The notes below the pieces were generated by a model. It searched no databases and was not told the DNA's origin. It was given only the letters and a program-made list of their open reading frames with translations. Positions 35,228 to 45,379 of a stretch of 45,379 nt of DNA are shown one piece after another (the first letter of the stretch is position 1; each line of letters starts with the position of its first letter). The translations under genes and the position numbers were made by a program. Source of the stretch: Saccoglossus kowalevskii (Eukaryota; Hemichordata; Enteropneusta; Harrimaniidae); NCBI RefSeq assembly GCF_000003605.2, contig NW_003108585.1:262656-308034 (forward strand), read 5' to 3'.

Positions 35228-38200
35228 ACAAATTCCCCCTATGCGTGAACGCAATTGAGTCTATCCGACATGCAAACATATGAGATTAGCTTAAATCTTA
35301 GCCCATACTTCGTGTAGCGTGAATACTACTAATAGATAACACATGTAATCGAATAATTGCTGCATCTAACCAATCCGACGACGGTTAAACAATTCACTAG
35401 GAATATACATATATGAGCGTCTGCTGACTGGCTGACAAGAAGCAATCTTTTATCTTACTAGTTCAATCCTAATCGAAGAAAGTAAAATAGTACGAGAGAC
35501 ATCTCGGCTAAAAAATGCCCACAGGTAAAGTATTTACGTTAGTGTGAGAGCGGATATGAACAACTGATAATATCATGTAATTATGCATATGTGTCTCGGT
35601 GGATTACACCCATCACCTAATAGTTATATTATGTAATACAATGGTAGCTGTCGTGTTATTAATAAAACTTTATAATTGTAGTTCATCGTTCCACAACACG
35701 ATGATTGAATTACGCAATACAGGTAGTGGGATTGTGTGTATTGGTTATATATTCTGTCGGTGGTACACTTTTACGACTGTGATTGTGTTTCGTATGTACA
35801 AATATGTCGACAGCATACAATGCTCCCATTACATACTATTATCATATGTAGAACGATGTAATTTAAGAGCGCCATTTTTTTTTTAAATATTGCCATAATT
35901 GTTTTACTTTATCACCAGGAATTTAATGGAGTCCGTTTACTTTTGGTTAAATGTTGTTGCCGGGGCTTTGTGTTAACAGCATACAATAAAACCGCGCATG
36001 AGTGGTTCATTTTCTGCTTTACTATTTCCGCCCGACTGCGTTTAGAGCAATCAGACAGAACACATGTTAGCGTGAATAAATTCGAAACTAAAAACAAACG
36101 TCTTACGTTTGGAACGAAAGAATTTTTACATGTTTCTCGTTTTAACAAGCAAGTAGGTTCGCCGTGCAGTTAATTATAAAATGTACGGCAGTTCCGTGAT
36201 ACCGCCTCTATTCGATCATTACCCGTGACCTTGTTATTTCGAATCGCTATCGCGTAATTGTTCGCCAATCAGCTGTTATACAGTGCCATTTCAGAGGTCG
36301 GTCACTACCTGTCATTATAATTATGTATATATTGCATCTTGATTCATGCGAGTATCATATATTTACGTAAACTTTCTATCCCAAGTGCGCTCTGATAATG
36401 ACGTCACAGCTGGCAAAGCTGGTGATTATATTCAAATATGGATTGTGAACTAATATATTTATTTATGGGATTTTAGAAAAATACTGGCTTTCCGTTGCGT
36501 CATATAAATCTATGTTACTGGATGGGTTGCGCAAATTGTGAGTATGCACATAACGAACACATAGTATTCGTAGTACATTCTTTCAAAACAAACTGTATAG
36601 GTTTTAGAGTCTGCCACCATAATTGGGACAACAAGGGCAATTACGCAAATATCTGTTTATATTTCGTGACTCTTCAATGAAATCATTCTACAATATTCTT
36701 CTTAAATACCATTTCGATTTTCTTTCAACTTGGTGAAACACAAAAGTAAACCAACATGGTATTTTTTTTTTTACAACCAATCACAAATCGTGCTAAACGC
36801 GTTTCTTTCGTTTTACTTGATTTGATTTTTAAATCAACCGGACTAACACGAATTTACATGTACTCAGGTAGCTGAATTACAAACTACATGTGATTTCGTA
36901 GATTGAAATTTGATAATTAGAATAAACATTAGTTACTTTTTTATAGTAATTACAAGGCTAAGTCAAATTTAACTCAAAATGATTTCAGTGATTAAACGTC
37001 ACTATCAGATAAGTCAGGTAACTAATGAGTGAAACTAATGCAAATATACGTTTACGTTCGCGCAGGTGTGTTAAGGCTGAAACATACACAATCAAACGCA
37101 GGTAATTTTAACACACATTGTTAGTTATTCAATCGAATCGAATCAATTCTACCCACCTTACACTCCAGTTGTCGTGATCGGAACAGCAGGTAATGCTGTA
37201 TATTCACTGTAATCCCTTCCGGTTACCTCTAATAATATATAGCGATGCTTATACTGTCGAAATGCAATGATGGTTTTCTATTTGTCCAGGTAGCAATGCG
37301 CGTACATTAGCCGATGTTTCAGAGATAAATAACACAATGAATGGATGATACGATATCTGAAATAGATAGGTTTTACCATGTGCCGTAATCAGTGGCAGAT
37401 AATCTAGCACGATGCGCGCGAACCTGATATACGTGTGCATAGGACCCCACAGGACGACTCGGTGTATGTCTAACTTGCTAAAACAACGGACCGTGTAAAC
37501 CTATACACAAACGAAGTATCGTATATAACCTTGTGACTAGTGCCCTCCATAACCACCTATAATGGCCACCACATCGATAAATTACACACACAATGCAAAC
37601 GCTTTAGGAGCGGGAATAGTGTTGTAACACACATACACACACACTTAGTTGACAGTTGACACTCCACCAAACTCTCTTTACATCGCATACGACCAATGCG
37701 ACAGGTGTTGCATGCTAATTATACATTTGTGTGTTGCCCTGACGTCAGAACAGGTCAAATCGCTGTGATCAAGCGTATCAACTGATCAGAACTCTGTAAG
37801 GTTTAGCGTAGACTATAAGATCCAGATGGATTAAATGCAATCAAAAATAGCTGAAATCTAGTTCAATCACGATTTTTATATGTCAGATTGGAACGCCACA
37901 ATTAAATATATTTAAAATAATCCTATGAACATTAAATAGTTCGAATATTAACACATTTAATTTCTAATATATTAACGAAATATTTCTTTCGACACAATTC
38001 GATCGTAAGAAACCGGTATTGAGCGTTTATTTTAAAACATTTAAAATAATAGTCATTTGATCGTTAATAAATATACATATGTTATATGTAGATGACATAC
38101 AACTTGTAATTGCTACCACACACTGTTGATGATTGTCTAAATTGCTTACGTCATGCTGGATAATATGGAGTATTATGAGTCGGGGGTTACGACAATTGGA

Positions 38201-38969
38201 CAGGAAACAACCTGTTTATGTCACGGAGCATCAATGAATACGACAATATCGCTATACGAATCCTCTCAATTTGGTTCATGGTGGTAAAATATGTTTTTAT
38301 GTCATATTTCTTTATGAGAATAAAAGAAAATAATTTGTACATTCCGGTCACGTAGTGTCTTGAATCGTGGCGGCGCTTTGTAACTCGCAAGCTCATTTCA
38401 TGAGTCGCAGCCATTACAAACACATACGTGTAATATACGTGGATATAAGTCTGAAAAACAAGTAGAACTCGTACTGTGGGAATTGAACCGGGATTTGAGA
38501 CACTTGGGTGTAGATTTCAGGATAACTCAAAGCAATCATCTGGGTTGAAAAAGAAGGAGAACTTACTGGTGGACATGGCTTATAATTTAATTTTCTCGAT
38601 AAATACCCCGCCCACAAGTCTAAATGGAACATGGCAGGACCGATGCGATGCTTTAGATTAGCAAAGGCATGACCCGTTTTTATTTTCATTTGTGAACAAT
38701 TGCTCCAAAATCTTCGTAGGTATACTGGGTAGTCCGTGTCATACTCAGTTAGCTAATCCAGGGTGTCATTATTGATAGACAGACAGTGTACGGTCAGCAA
38801 TAATGTCCGATGGCATATACGTAGCAGTCCGTGACCATATATATATTATATAATGGATATACCACACAGGTTGGACAATCCTAGTACTCAGAGTGTAATA
38901 AAATAATTCCGTTGCGGGCAATAATGAATTATTCTTTATGGGAATGTGTTCCCGGGGATTAACCCGAAC
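35228..38969. other. No gene seen
   Basis: Contains a moderately CpG-rich patch at 35.94-36.42 kb with open frames on both strands and no family match. Near 38476-38680 a minus-strand segment has a good acceptor-like CTTCTTTTTCAACCCAG followed by EIYTQVSQIPVQFPQYEFY. The same segment contains GGTTCAATTCCC, a B-box-like string, so it may be part of a SINE rather than an exon. Confidence 0.4.
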
Positions 38970-39390
38970 CCTGATAGACATGTGTGTACTGCGTCATCGG
39001 GTGTTCTCCAGGGCTTAGTTATGGGACCCCTGTTGTTTATTATTTATATTAACAATATATCACAGGTTATTTTATCTGCCCATCTTAGCTAGTTCGCCGA
39101 TGATACCAACATGCACAACGTAAATTCATCGCCCCCTGATTGTAACAAGTCACAATCCGATCACAATTAACCTATTAATTTGAGTGACGACTGGAAACTA
39201 TCTCTAAAATTCAACAAATGACATTTAATCCACTTTTCTACTAAGAGGAATATTATTACTATCAGTAGATACTGCATCAGTAATGTACCATTAGAACAGA
39301 TATATGTTATCAAAGACCTCGACATTTACATCAGCAGTAAACTTAGTTATAACTATCATACCAATTTCAGTGTTGCCGACACTTTTGTGT
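38970..39390 (+). pseudogene. Reverse-transcriptase relic of a non-LTR retrotransposon
   Basis: One uninterrupted frame gives SSGVLQGLVMGPLLFIIYIN, then LS-stop-FADDTNMH with the catalytic-type ADD, then DDWKLSLKFNK and VPLEQIYVIKDLDIYISSKL. This is the order of RT palm and thumb motifs in CR1/Jockey-like LINEs. In-frame stops lie at 39090 (TAG), 39168 (TAA) and 39219 (TGA). There are no frameshifts over about 400 bp. The 5' part of the RT, the endonuclease and ORF1 are absent. It is inactive. Confidence 0.92.
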
Positions 39391-39873
39391 TGTTTTCATT
39401 AAACGTACATGTCAATCTTTTTTCGCTGTATTTTCCATTAGTTTTCTATTAGATCTGTAGTTTGGCCACCAAACCCAAAATGTCTTTCAGATAAAAGTGT
39501 TGTAAATGGTTATGTCGAAAGCTGCATCTATATATATTAGCTAATCCAGTTATAACATCTATTGTACAATTTTAGAATTTCAATTTTAATCGGACAGAAG
39601 GAACATGCTGGACATCTGTCCTGTTTTTGTTTTTTACATAAGATCTGTTTTTATGTTCTTGGATATAAAAGAATTTTTAAATTAGACTCAATATTACAGT
39701 CAATATTAGACAATATTCATCTATTCCTGGATGTTATGATTGCGTTCAATAAGATTTCTAGTAAATCTGGTATTGATTTTTTTCACAGAATCATTTTAAT
39801 AGTACTCTTTAATTTTATATATATCTATTGTTATACATTTTTTTGTTCTCTTTGTAGTGTTTGTAGGCTATAA
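39391..39873 (+). pseudogene. Possible continuation of the retrotransposon relic
   Basis: An open frame at 39562-39873 includes LGYKRIFKLDSILQ, HLFLDVMIAFNKISS and GIDFFHRI. In position and flavour this resembles the region after the RT thumb of LINE polyproteins. The connection through 39391-39561 is frameshifted and less clear, so this is an inference from position. Confidence 0.35.
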
Positions 39874-40012
39874 TATTTAGTGGACATGCCCGTTGATATG
39901 TGTATTGAATAAAACAAAAATACAGAAATAAAAATAACCACAATAACGATGTATGACAAATCCGTATAAACCACGTTATTGCATGAATTTCTAACAGCGG
40001 GGAATAAAATAT

Positions 40013-40080
40013 AATCACAGAAAACTTAGAATGAACTCCCGTGTGGTGAGAGTATTGGATACACATTAAAATTACTTGAA
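40013..40080. repeat. Copy of a dispersed repeat shared with 44.95 kb
   Basis: CACAGAAAACTTAGAATGAA, then CTCCCGTGTGGTGAGAGTAT and TGGATACACATTAAAAT, match 44963-45030 with few differences and in the same orientation. It follows the RT relic by about 140 bp, so it could be part of that element's 3' tail. Confidence 0.75.
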
Positions 40081-42754
40081 AAGTTAAGATTGATCTTTCA
40101 AAGAAGAAGCTTGCCTGCTATTTAACTAGAATAAATTGTCATTGTATTCTCCCCTGTCTTTAAGTGGTCAAATCACGCATAACCATGAACATCTACAATA
40201 TTCAGCTATAGTTGAACTTAAATTAGCAGGCGTCAACTACGGTATGTCGTCAATTATTAAAATGTGCATCACTGACTACATTCATGTGATCAATACTTGA
40301 TAAATTGCGAGTACACATGATGTTAGACAATCAAACAAACTATAAGTGTCGAATTCATAATCAAAAGGTACATTCAGTTAATTATGATTTAGTTACCACT
40401 AAAATACAGCTCCAAAATCAAACGGTATTCGTTTCTGTTCGAAAAAAAAGCCCTTATTGTCCGATAACGAAATGCGGGTCAACAACATCCTACCTTTAAA
40501 TGGAATCTAAAAACGAGTAATTGACGTTAAGAGACATTACATTGTACCACTAATGGGTAGGCTTTATTGTTTGCTTTCATTTAAATGTATACCAAGGTAC
40601 TTTATATCTTTTGCATATGCATTTTGACCTACCGGCCTACCTAGTTTGGAAATTTACCCGAATGATCCGATTTGTCACGATCTTATTCACATGCCATATT
40701 GTTCAATACTCACATATGGCCCTGTCACGACCAACAATAAATATAGATCAGGAATTTACAACACCATTGTCATGTAGATAATGTCGTAGTTCAAAAATCC
40801 TGAATTACAGCCTGTAAGTAGCGGCAAATTTACTGACGTTACAAATTGTATTGATTATGGAAAAAACACCAAATCACATTAAGAACAATATCAGTATAAT
40901 GCGACTGATGGGATCAATAACCAGAGTTTTATTGAATCGATCCCCCTCTTAGTAGTAATACACCTCTTGAGAATTCTTCATCCCGGAAACTATAAGACGA
41001 TGAATTAAATTAATCATAAGTCACTGGGAAGTTGTTGGCAATCACCGAGTGACTCATTGATTACGAGGTAGCCTTAGACTGTTCTCGCAATAAACTTGAC
41101 TTCATGGAATGAATGCCAAATCAGGGAAACATACAAGTTTCTACCTCAGCACTCGTAAAACTTGACTGTTCACTGAAACCAAACGACGCTTATTCAGAAT
41201 CGTTTGTATACAGTTGAACAAGTCGATGTAATTGTTGGGCCTAACGACAGTCTGGGCACTGGGTAATTTACTGTCGACTCGCTGACTCTATGAACGAATT
41301 GAAAACCACATATTAGTAAATCTTATTTCAGGCTTGTTCACAGTCACCTTCAGACCGTAGTCAATATTAACTGAAAGTCGCACCTGCTTCTAAACGAATT
41401 CAAGACAATGGTTTTGGACGCTTGTCCCTCACTAAGAGTACCGACCTTCCCCTTTGTAGTTGTACTTTATTTGAAGTCTATATGGTTAATTTTCAGATGG
41501 TTAGGGCAGCAATGACTGTCTATTTGGTGACTGGCACACTCAGCTTTCATATTTTCTACTAAACATTATTATTTCCAATATGCAATATGTATAACAATGC
41601 AGAACAGAAAAAGATGGTAAAAGTACTGAATCTCAGCAATCTAAAGTAGTTGGAGCAGAGGAGCAGAAACATAAAATGTTTACAGAAAGATGATTGGTTT
41701 ATAGTTTATAGTGTATATATAATTTAATCTGGGACTGCATTATATTTCAGTTGCTGAAATGAAGACTTCCAAATAGTGTGGACTATAAGCAGCATATATT
41801 CCGATGTTTCATCAACACACAAATTGCTAGGAATCGAGGACAGAGTTTAAATCAATATTTTGTTTGGGAAAGGGGGCTTGCCTACAACAATTTTGCAACG
41901 AAAAATATATATATTATATTAGAAATGAATTTGTAAATTCAAATAGAATATAAGGATACGGGGTCTAATTATGCAACTTTTGAATCTCAGGTTTTTCGGG
42001 ACAATTTCAGGTTGAACATTGAAAATATCACATTTAATTTCCACATCATAACTAAAGCGGTGATTTAGACAAGCTCAACCCTTTCGAAGAGGTGATGTAG
42101 ACAAACTAATATCACAGTGTGGTGTGATCCACTTTTACAGTTTCGAACATTATCAGTTTACTGGCAAAATTTGTTGACTCGGACATTAGCCAAGTATTAC
42201 CTTTAAAAGATTATGTTGACTCATAGAGAGATTTGTCAAAGACAGAATTGTAGTCACGACTGTATAGTTTATCTGACTTGGGAGACTCATTGTCGACACT
42301 TGCCAACTGCACCTATAGCACACAGAAAGCCATTCAGGAGATAAATGACTTTGGTTATTGAAGCCCAATGTGACGCGTTATTCGTTAACCACAAGTCTTG
42401 ATCAATCACAAATCATACAAGCCACCCAGTAAATGAGAGACAGTGCAATAACGTTGACAAGTTGCTCTACGGCATTATGGGATGTGTCATTTCATGATGT
42501 CATAAAACGTACGGTGCAGGCATCTTCAAACCAAAAGTACATGAATTTTAGTATTAACACGGCAACAACCAATAAAAATACAACAAAACTTTTCACCTGG
42601 ACAATCGTAACTGAATAGCTTATACTGACCAGGACTACTCAGTTTATATGTATGTGACATCAGAGACTCGACTTGTAAGCATGTTGCATCTAGCCGCTTA
42701 AAGTATGCGTATACTACTCGCCACTGAGATCTGTCTTCTCGGCGCTTACTGTGA
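40081..42754. other. No gene seen
   Basis: Mixed composition with normal CpG content. Short frames at 42186-42618 on both strands overlap each other and have no family features. No splice-bounded coding segment was found. Confidence 0.45.
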
Positions 42755-42830
42755 CTTAGTAATCTGCTTACAGTGGCAAGGCACATTGCCATGGTCAAGA
42801 GTTTGAATCTCGTCTTGCGTGTTTGTATGT
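42755..42830 (+). mobile_element. tRNA-derived SINE-like segment
   Basis: TGCTTACAGTGGCAAGGCAC resembles a tRNA A-box region, and AGTTTGAATCT (42800-42810) resembles a B box 35 bases later, the spacing of RNA polymerase III internal promoters. The arrangement GTGG-AAGGCA-GCC-B box is that of many tRNA-derived SINE heads. It does not fold as an intact tRNA gene and its 3' body is not delimited. Confidence 0.35.
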
Positions 42831-43241
42831 TCGTAATATGCCTGTGATTTCTATTGAAATACTGTTATGTTAAACAGATAACAAATGCAGTCTTGAACAT
42901 TGTTTTATGCTACACGAATTCACAACATTGAAGGGTTGTAGAAATTTGGTTACATAAATGATCTGGGGCCTCACTTAATGAACACTGCCAATATAGAACC
43001 ATTTTTATACAGGGTGCGATCACACTTTTCAAAACACTCAACATTACATGTTAGGTGTATACTTCTTTGAAGGCAATATTGACTTGACATTTGGTATGAT
43101 GTTATATTTCTACCCTCAATACCCCTAGTTGCTACATGTGCTTACAATAGATAGAGGTGATTTTGTAAGCACACGTTGGGCAGTATCAAAATAACTTTAT
43201 ACATAATAGACACATTTCACGAGATTAATTATTTCACATGC
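42831..43241. other. No gene seen; boundary region
   Basis: Spacer with ordinary CpG content, ending at the candidate polyadenylation signal at 43242. Nothing recognisable. Confidence 0.4.
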
Positions 43242-43247
43242 TTTATT
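43242..43247 (-). terminator. Candidate polyadenylation signal of a neighbouring minus-strand gene
   Basis: TTTATT (AATAAA on the minus strand) lies exactly where CpG frequency falls. If the CpG-poor tract to the right is a methylated transcribed unit, this would be its 3' end. Confidence 0.3.
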
Positions 43248-44950
43248 AGCAGATCCAATTTTTTTTTGGGGGGGAAGCACAAGAACAGTACAGTTATTGA
43301 CACAAATATGGAAATCCTCAGCGTTTTGTACTGGACTTGAAGAGTACATTCTGTATTGCATCTTGACAGACAGGACGGTATAGATTGATTACAGATGAAG
43401 GCTTCACAGAAGTGTAAAGAGTCACATTAAATATTTACAATTCTTCAAAAAGCATACCACTCACTTCTAACAACTCAAATAAATACAACGCATGAATAAC
43501 CTGCCGATTTACAGCTGGATGCAAGCTTAAAAAGCTTTTGAAGAACATAAAAGTTGGAACTTCTGTTGCGGCATGTACAAGTTTTATATGACAGAAGAAA
43601 CAATTCATCTACTTGCATAGGCTACCTAATATAAACTTCTGTAAACTTTTAAGTACAAAATATATATATTTGACATTGCGCTTCAAATTGTTAATATGAA
43701 CTTGACGTCATATATAGTTCTTATAAGTCAATCTTTACATCAAAGTTTTCAACAAATTATTCTAAATACTATTCAAATAATCAACACTCAAACAAAAACC
43801 AACTAACAATTAAATTGTTTTTGAGATTTATGACAGTAACATATACTCAATCTCAATTTAATTCAAAGTAATAGAATTGTTGAATATCATATCCAGTTGC
43901 AACAAACCTTGGAGTAAAGAACTAAAATATCACTTGAAACATTTAATATTAACAGTATAAAACAGTACTACCTTATATTGTGAAATAATTCAAAATTAGA
44001 TGGTTTCAGCAGTCTGGCAGACAAACTACTTCCAAGACAGAATTAATGGTTTGTCACTTACAGCAATATGCAAAGAATCACTAAGCATAAATTTCAACTG
44101 CTGAGTTTTTGAAAGGTTTGTCAATAAAGTTGAATAGTGACAGATAAAGAGGATAACTGACTATTTTTAACATAAAATTTGTGTTTAATTGCATTTTGAT
44201 AAACAAAGTAGAGTATGATTTATTCAAATTTATACAGCAGTATTTATGCATATTCATATATGTACAAGTGAAAGCACACATGTACTGTACCTTCCACACA
44301 TGTATTTTCCATTATATTTAAATAGGGATAAAATACCAGTCTGTGAGTTTACAATGTTGGATTGAATGCAGTGGGGATTACTTAAATATTTACATTGCAG
44401 AGAGTGTTGACATAAGAGAACAATTCAATACTGTTTCAAATCATAGTGGTGGTTACACTAATGGAACATTTGATTTGATCTTTGTCAACAATTCCCTGTC
44501 TTGTTTTTCTTACATAAGATAACACTGTAATAAATACAAGTTAACCTACATTACAATACAGATTTTGGAATTACCAGCAAATTTCAGTATTTAGTAAACT
44601 GTAATGGCCATCACAAACTAAACACTGGCATTAAAACACATTTTTTTTTTCGTATTATTCCTCAGTGTAACAGACCTGTAAGACACATTCCCAAAGAATT
44701 CAATTTCAGTTAAATCACTGTCATATGTGAATTGGACATAACTTTCGAAAGGAATAAAAGATACTGATACCTAATGAGGAAAAGCAAATAAACTTTGATA
44801 AAATTGGAGTTAATGTCCAAGACCACGGCCGACACTATCCTGTATAATTTTATTATACTCTGCCAGCATACCCTTGACATTCTTCACTGTTGGCCGATAG
44901 TCACTTTCCATACTTTTAGCAGCAATAACTGTATAGTACAGGTTAAGGGT
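43248..44950 (-). other. CpG-depleted tract, possible long 3' UTR
   Basis: There is no CpG dinucleotide between 43708 and 44650, about 940 bp, while the previous kilobase has some twenty. TG and CA are abundant, the expected product of CpG methylation and deamination. No coding frame is visible, so a 3' UTR or intron of a methylated gene extending beyond the right edge is the simplest reading. Poly-T with poly-G at about 43259-43276 and poly-T at 44641-44650 are simple runs. Confidence 0.35.
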
Positions 44951-44962
44951 TTAAAAAAAAAA

Positions 44963-45030
44963 ATCAAAGAAAGCTTAGAAAGAACTCCCATGTGCTGAGA
45001 GTATTGGAGACACATTAAATATAATTTGAA
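44963..45030. repeat. Second copy of the dispersed repeat
   Basis: AAGAAAGCTTAGAAAGAACT, then CCCATGTGCTGAGAGTATTG and GAGACACATTAAAT, correspond to the copy at 40013-40080. Here it leads directly into the terminal repeat units. Confidence 0.75.
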
Positions 45031-45042
45031 ATTACTTAGCTG

Positions 45043-45379
45043 AAAACTAATTATGCAAATCAGAAAATTAACATGAACAGATTTGATTGTAAAACTAATG
45101 AGGTCTGCGCAATGTAACAAAAACTCTATGTACCAAGTTTAATTGAAATGTGATTAGAACCAAAAAATTATGAATTATTATGCTAATTAGGGAAATAATA
45201 TGAACAGAGTTTTACCCCAAACTAATTAGGTTTGTACATTGTCCTAGAGCATATTTGTACTAAGTTTCATTAAAATGGAAATTAGTACTTTAGATATCAG
45301 TGTGAAAGCTTAAAATTGGTTAATTATGCAAATTGGGTAATTAATATGTACAGATTTTAACCCACAATTATCCAGGTCT
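45043..45379. repeat. Diverged tandem units of 127-146 bp, cut by the window edge
   Basis: TTATGCAAATCAG (45051), TTATGCTAATTAGG (45178) and TTATGCAAATTGGG (45324) each begin a unit. Each is followed within 30 bp by AAYATGAACAG or AATATGTACAG, then ACTAATTAGGT-like and AAGTTTMATTRAAATG blocks. Spacings are 127 and 146 bp. The array continues beyond the window. Confidence 0.8.

Noticed and set aside
37159..37190. Plus-strand 21-bp microexon between CACTCCAG and CAGGTAATG
   Set aside because: Good splice-like edges but no neighbouring exons on that strand; the match is likely chance.

Overview
The window is animal nuclear DNA: AT-rich (about one third G+C by eye), gene-poor, with GT-AG introns, many simple repeats and decayed non-LTR retrotransposon pieces. 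The only gene I can identify firmly is a cys-loop ligand-gated ion channel of the nicotinic acetylcholine receptor (nAChR) family on the minus strand. Its lineage-specific look, together with retroelement relics of the kind common in marine invertebrates, suggests a lophotrochozoan (mollusc, brachiopod, annelid or similar). I cannot name a species.

Left part (1-9.7 kb). Positions 1-152 hold three units of an about 51-bp tandem repeat cut by the window edge. The nAChR gene then reads right to left. Six coding exons are resolved at base level: 9632-9487, 9003-8959, 7489-7380, 6067-5862, 3910-3539 and 2047-1494. Together they give 476 residues from just after the signal peptide to a TGA stop. 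All junction phases agree. The first three sizes (146, 45, 110 bp) match the conserved exon pattern of vertebrate and invertebrate nAChR genes. The product has the cys-loop, a cation-selective M2 close to the alpha-7 type, and M3 and M4, but no vicinal cysteine pair in loop C, so it is a non-alpha subunit. The signal-peptide exon was not found and may lie further right or outside the window.

Middle part (9.7-34.5 kb). This is mostly non-coding. It holds a 130-139-bp diverged repeat at 13.2-13.55 kb, a 67-bp AAAC microsatellite at 16.5 kb, a 29-bp minisatellite at 22.1 kb and a retrotransposon C-terminal relic at 18.94-19.2 kb. A few exon-like segments with splice signals have no recognised family: 18482-18638 plus; 25297-25191 and 24655-24488 minus, which are phase-compatible with each other; and 25579-25678 plus. 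A small CpG-rich block lies at about 30.88-31.05 kb.

Right part (34.5-45.4 kb). A probable fold-back element lies at 34.58-35.23 kb, a reverse-transcriptase relic in one frame with three stops at 38.97-39.39 kb, and a tRNA-derived SINE-like segment at 42.8 kb. From about 43.24 kb the CpG density collapses; there is no CpG at all between 43708 and 44650. The boundary coincides with a minus-strand AATAAA, which suggests the 3' end of a germline-methylated, broadly expressed neighbouring gene that continues beyond the window. The last 330 bp carry diverged 127-146-bp repeat units. I see no convincing undescribed system; the best leads are the unidentified exon pair, the CpG-depletion boundary and the paired splice acceptors in the receptor gene.
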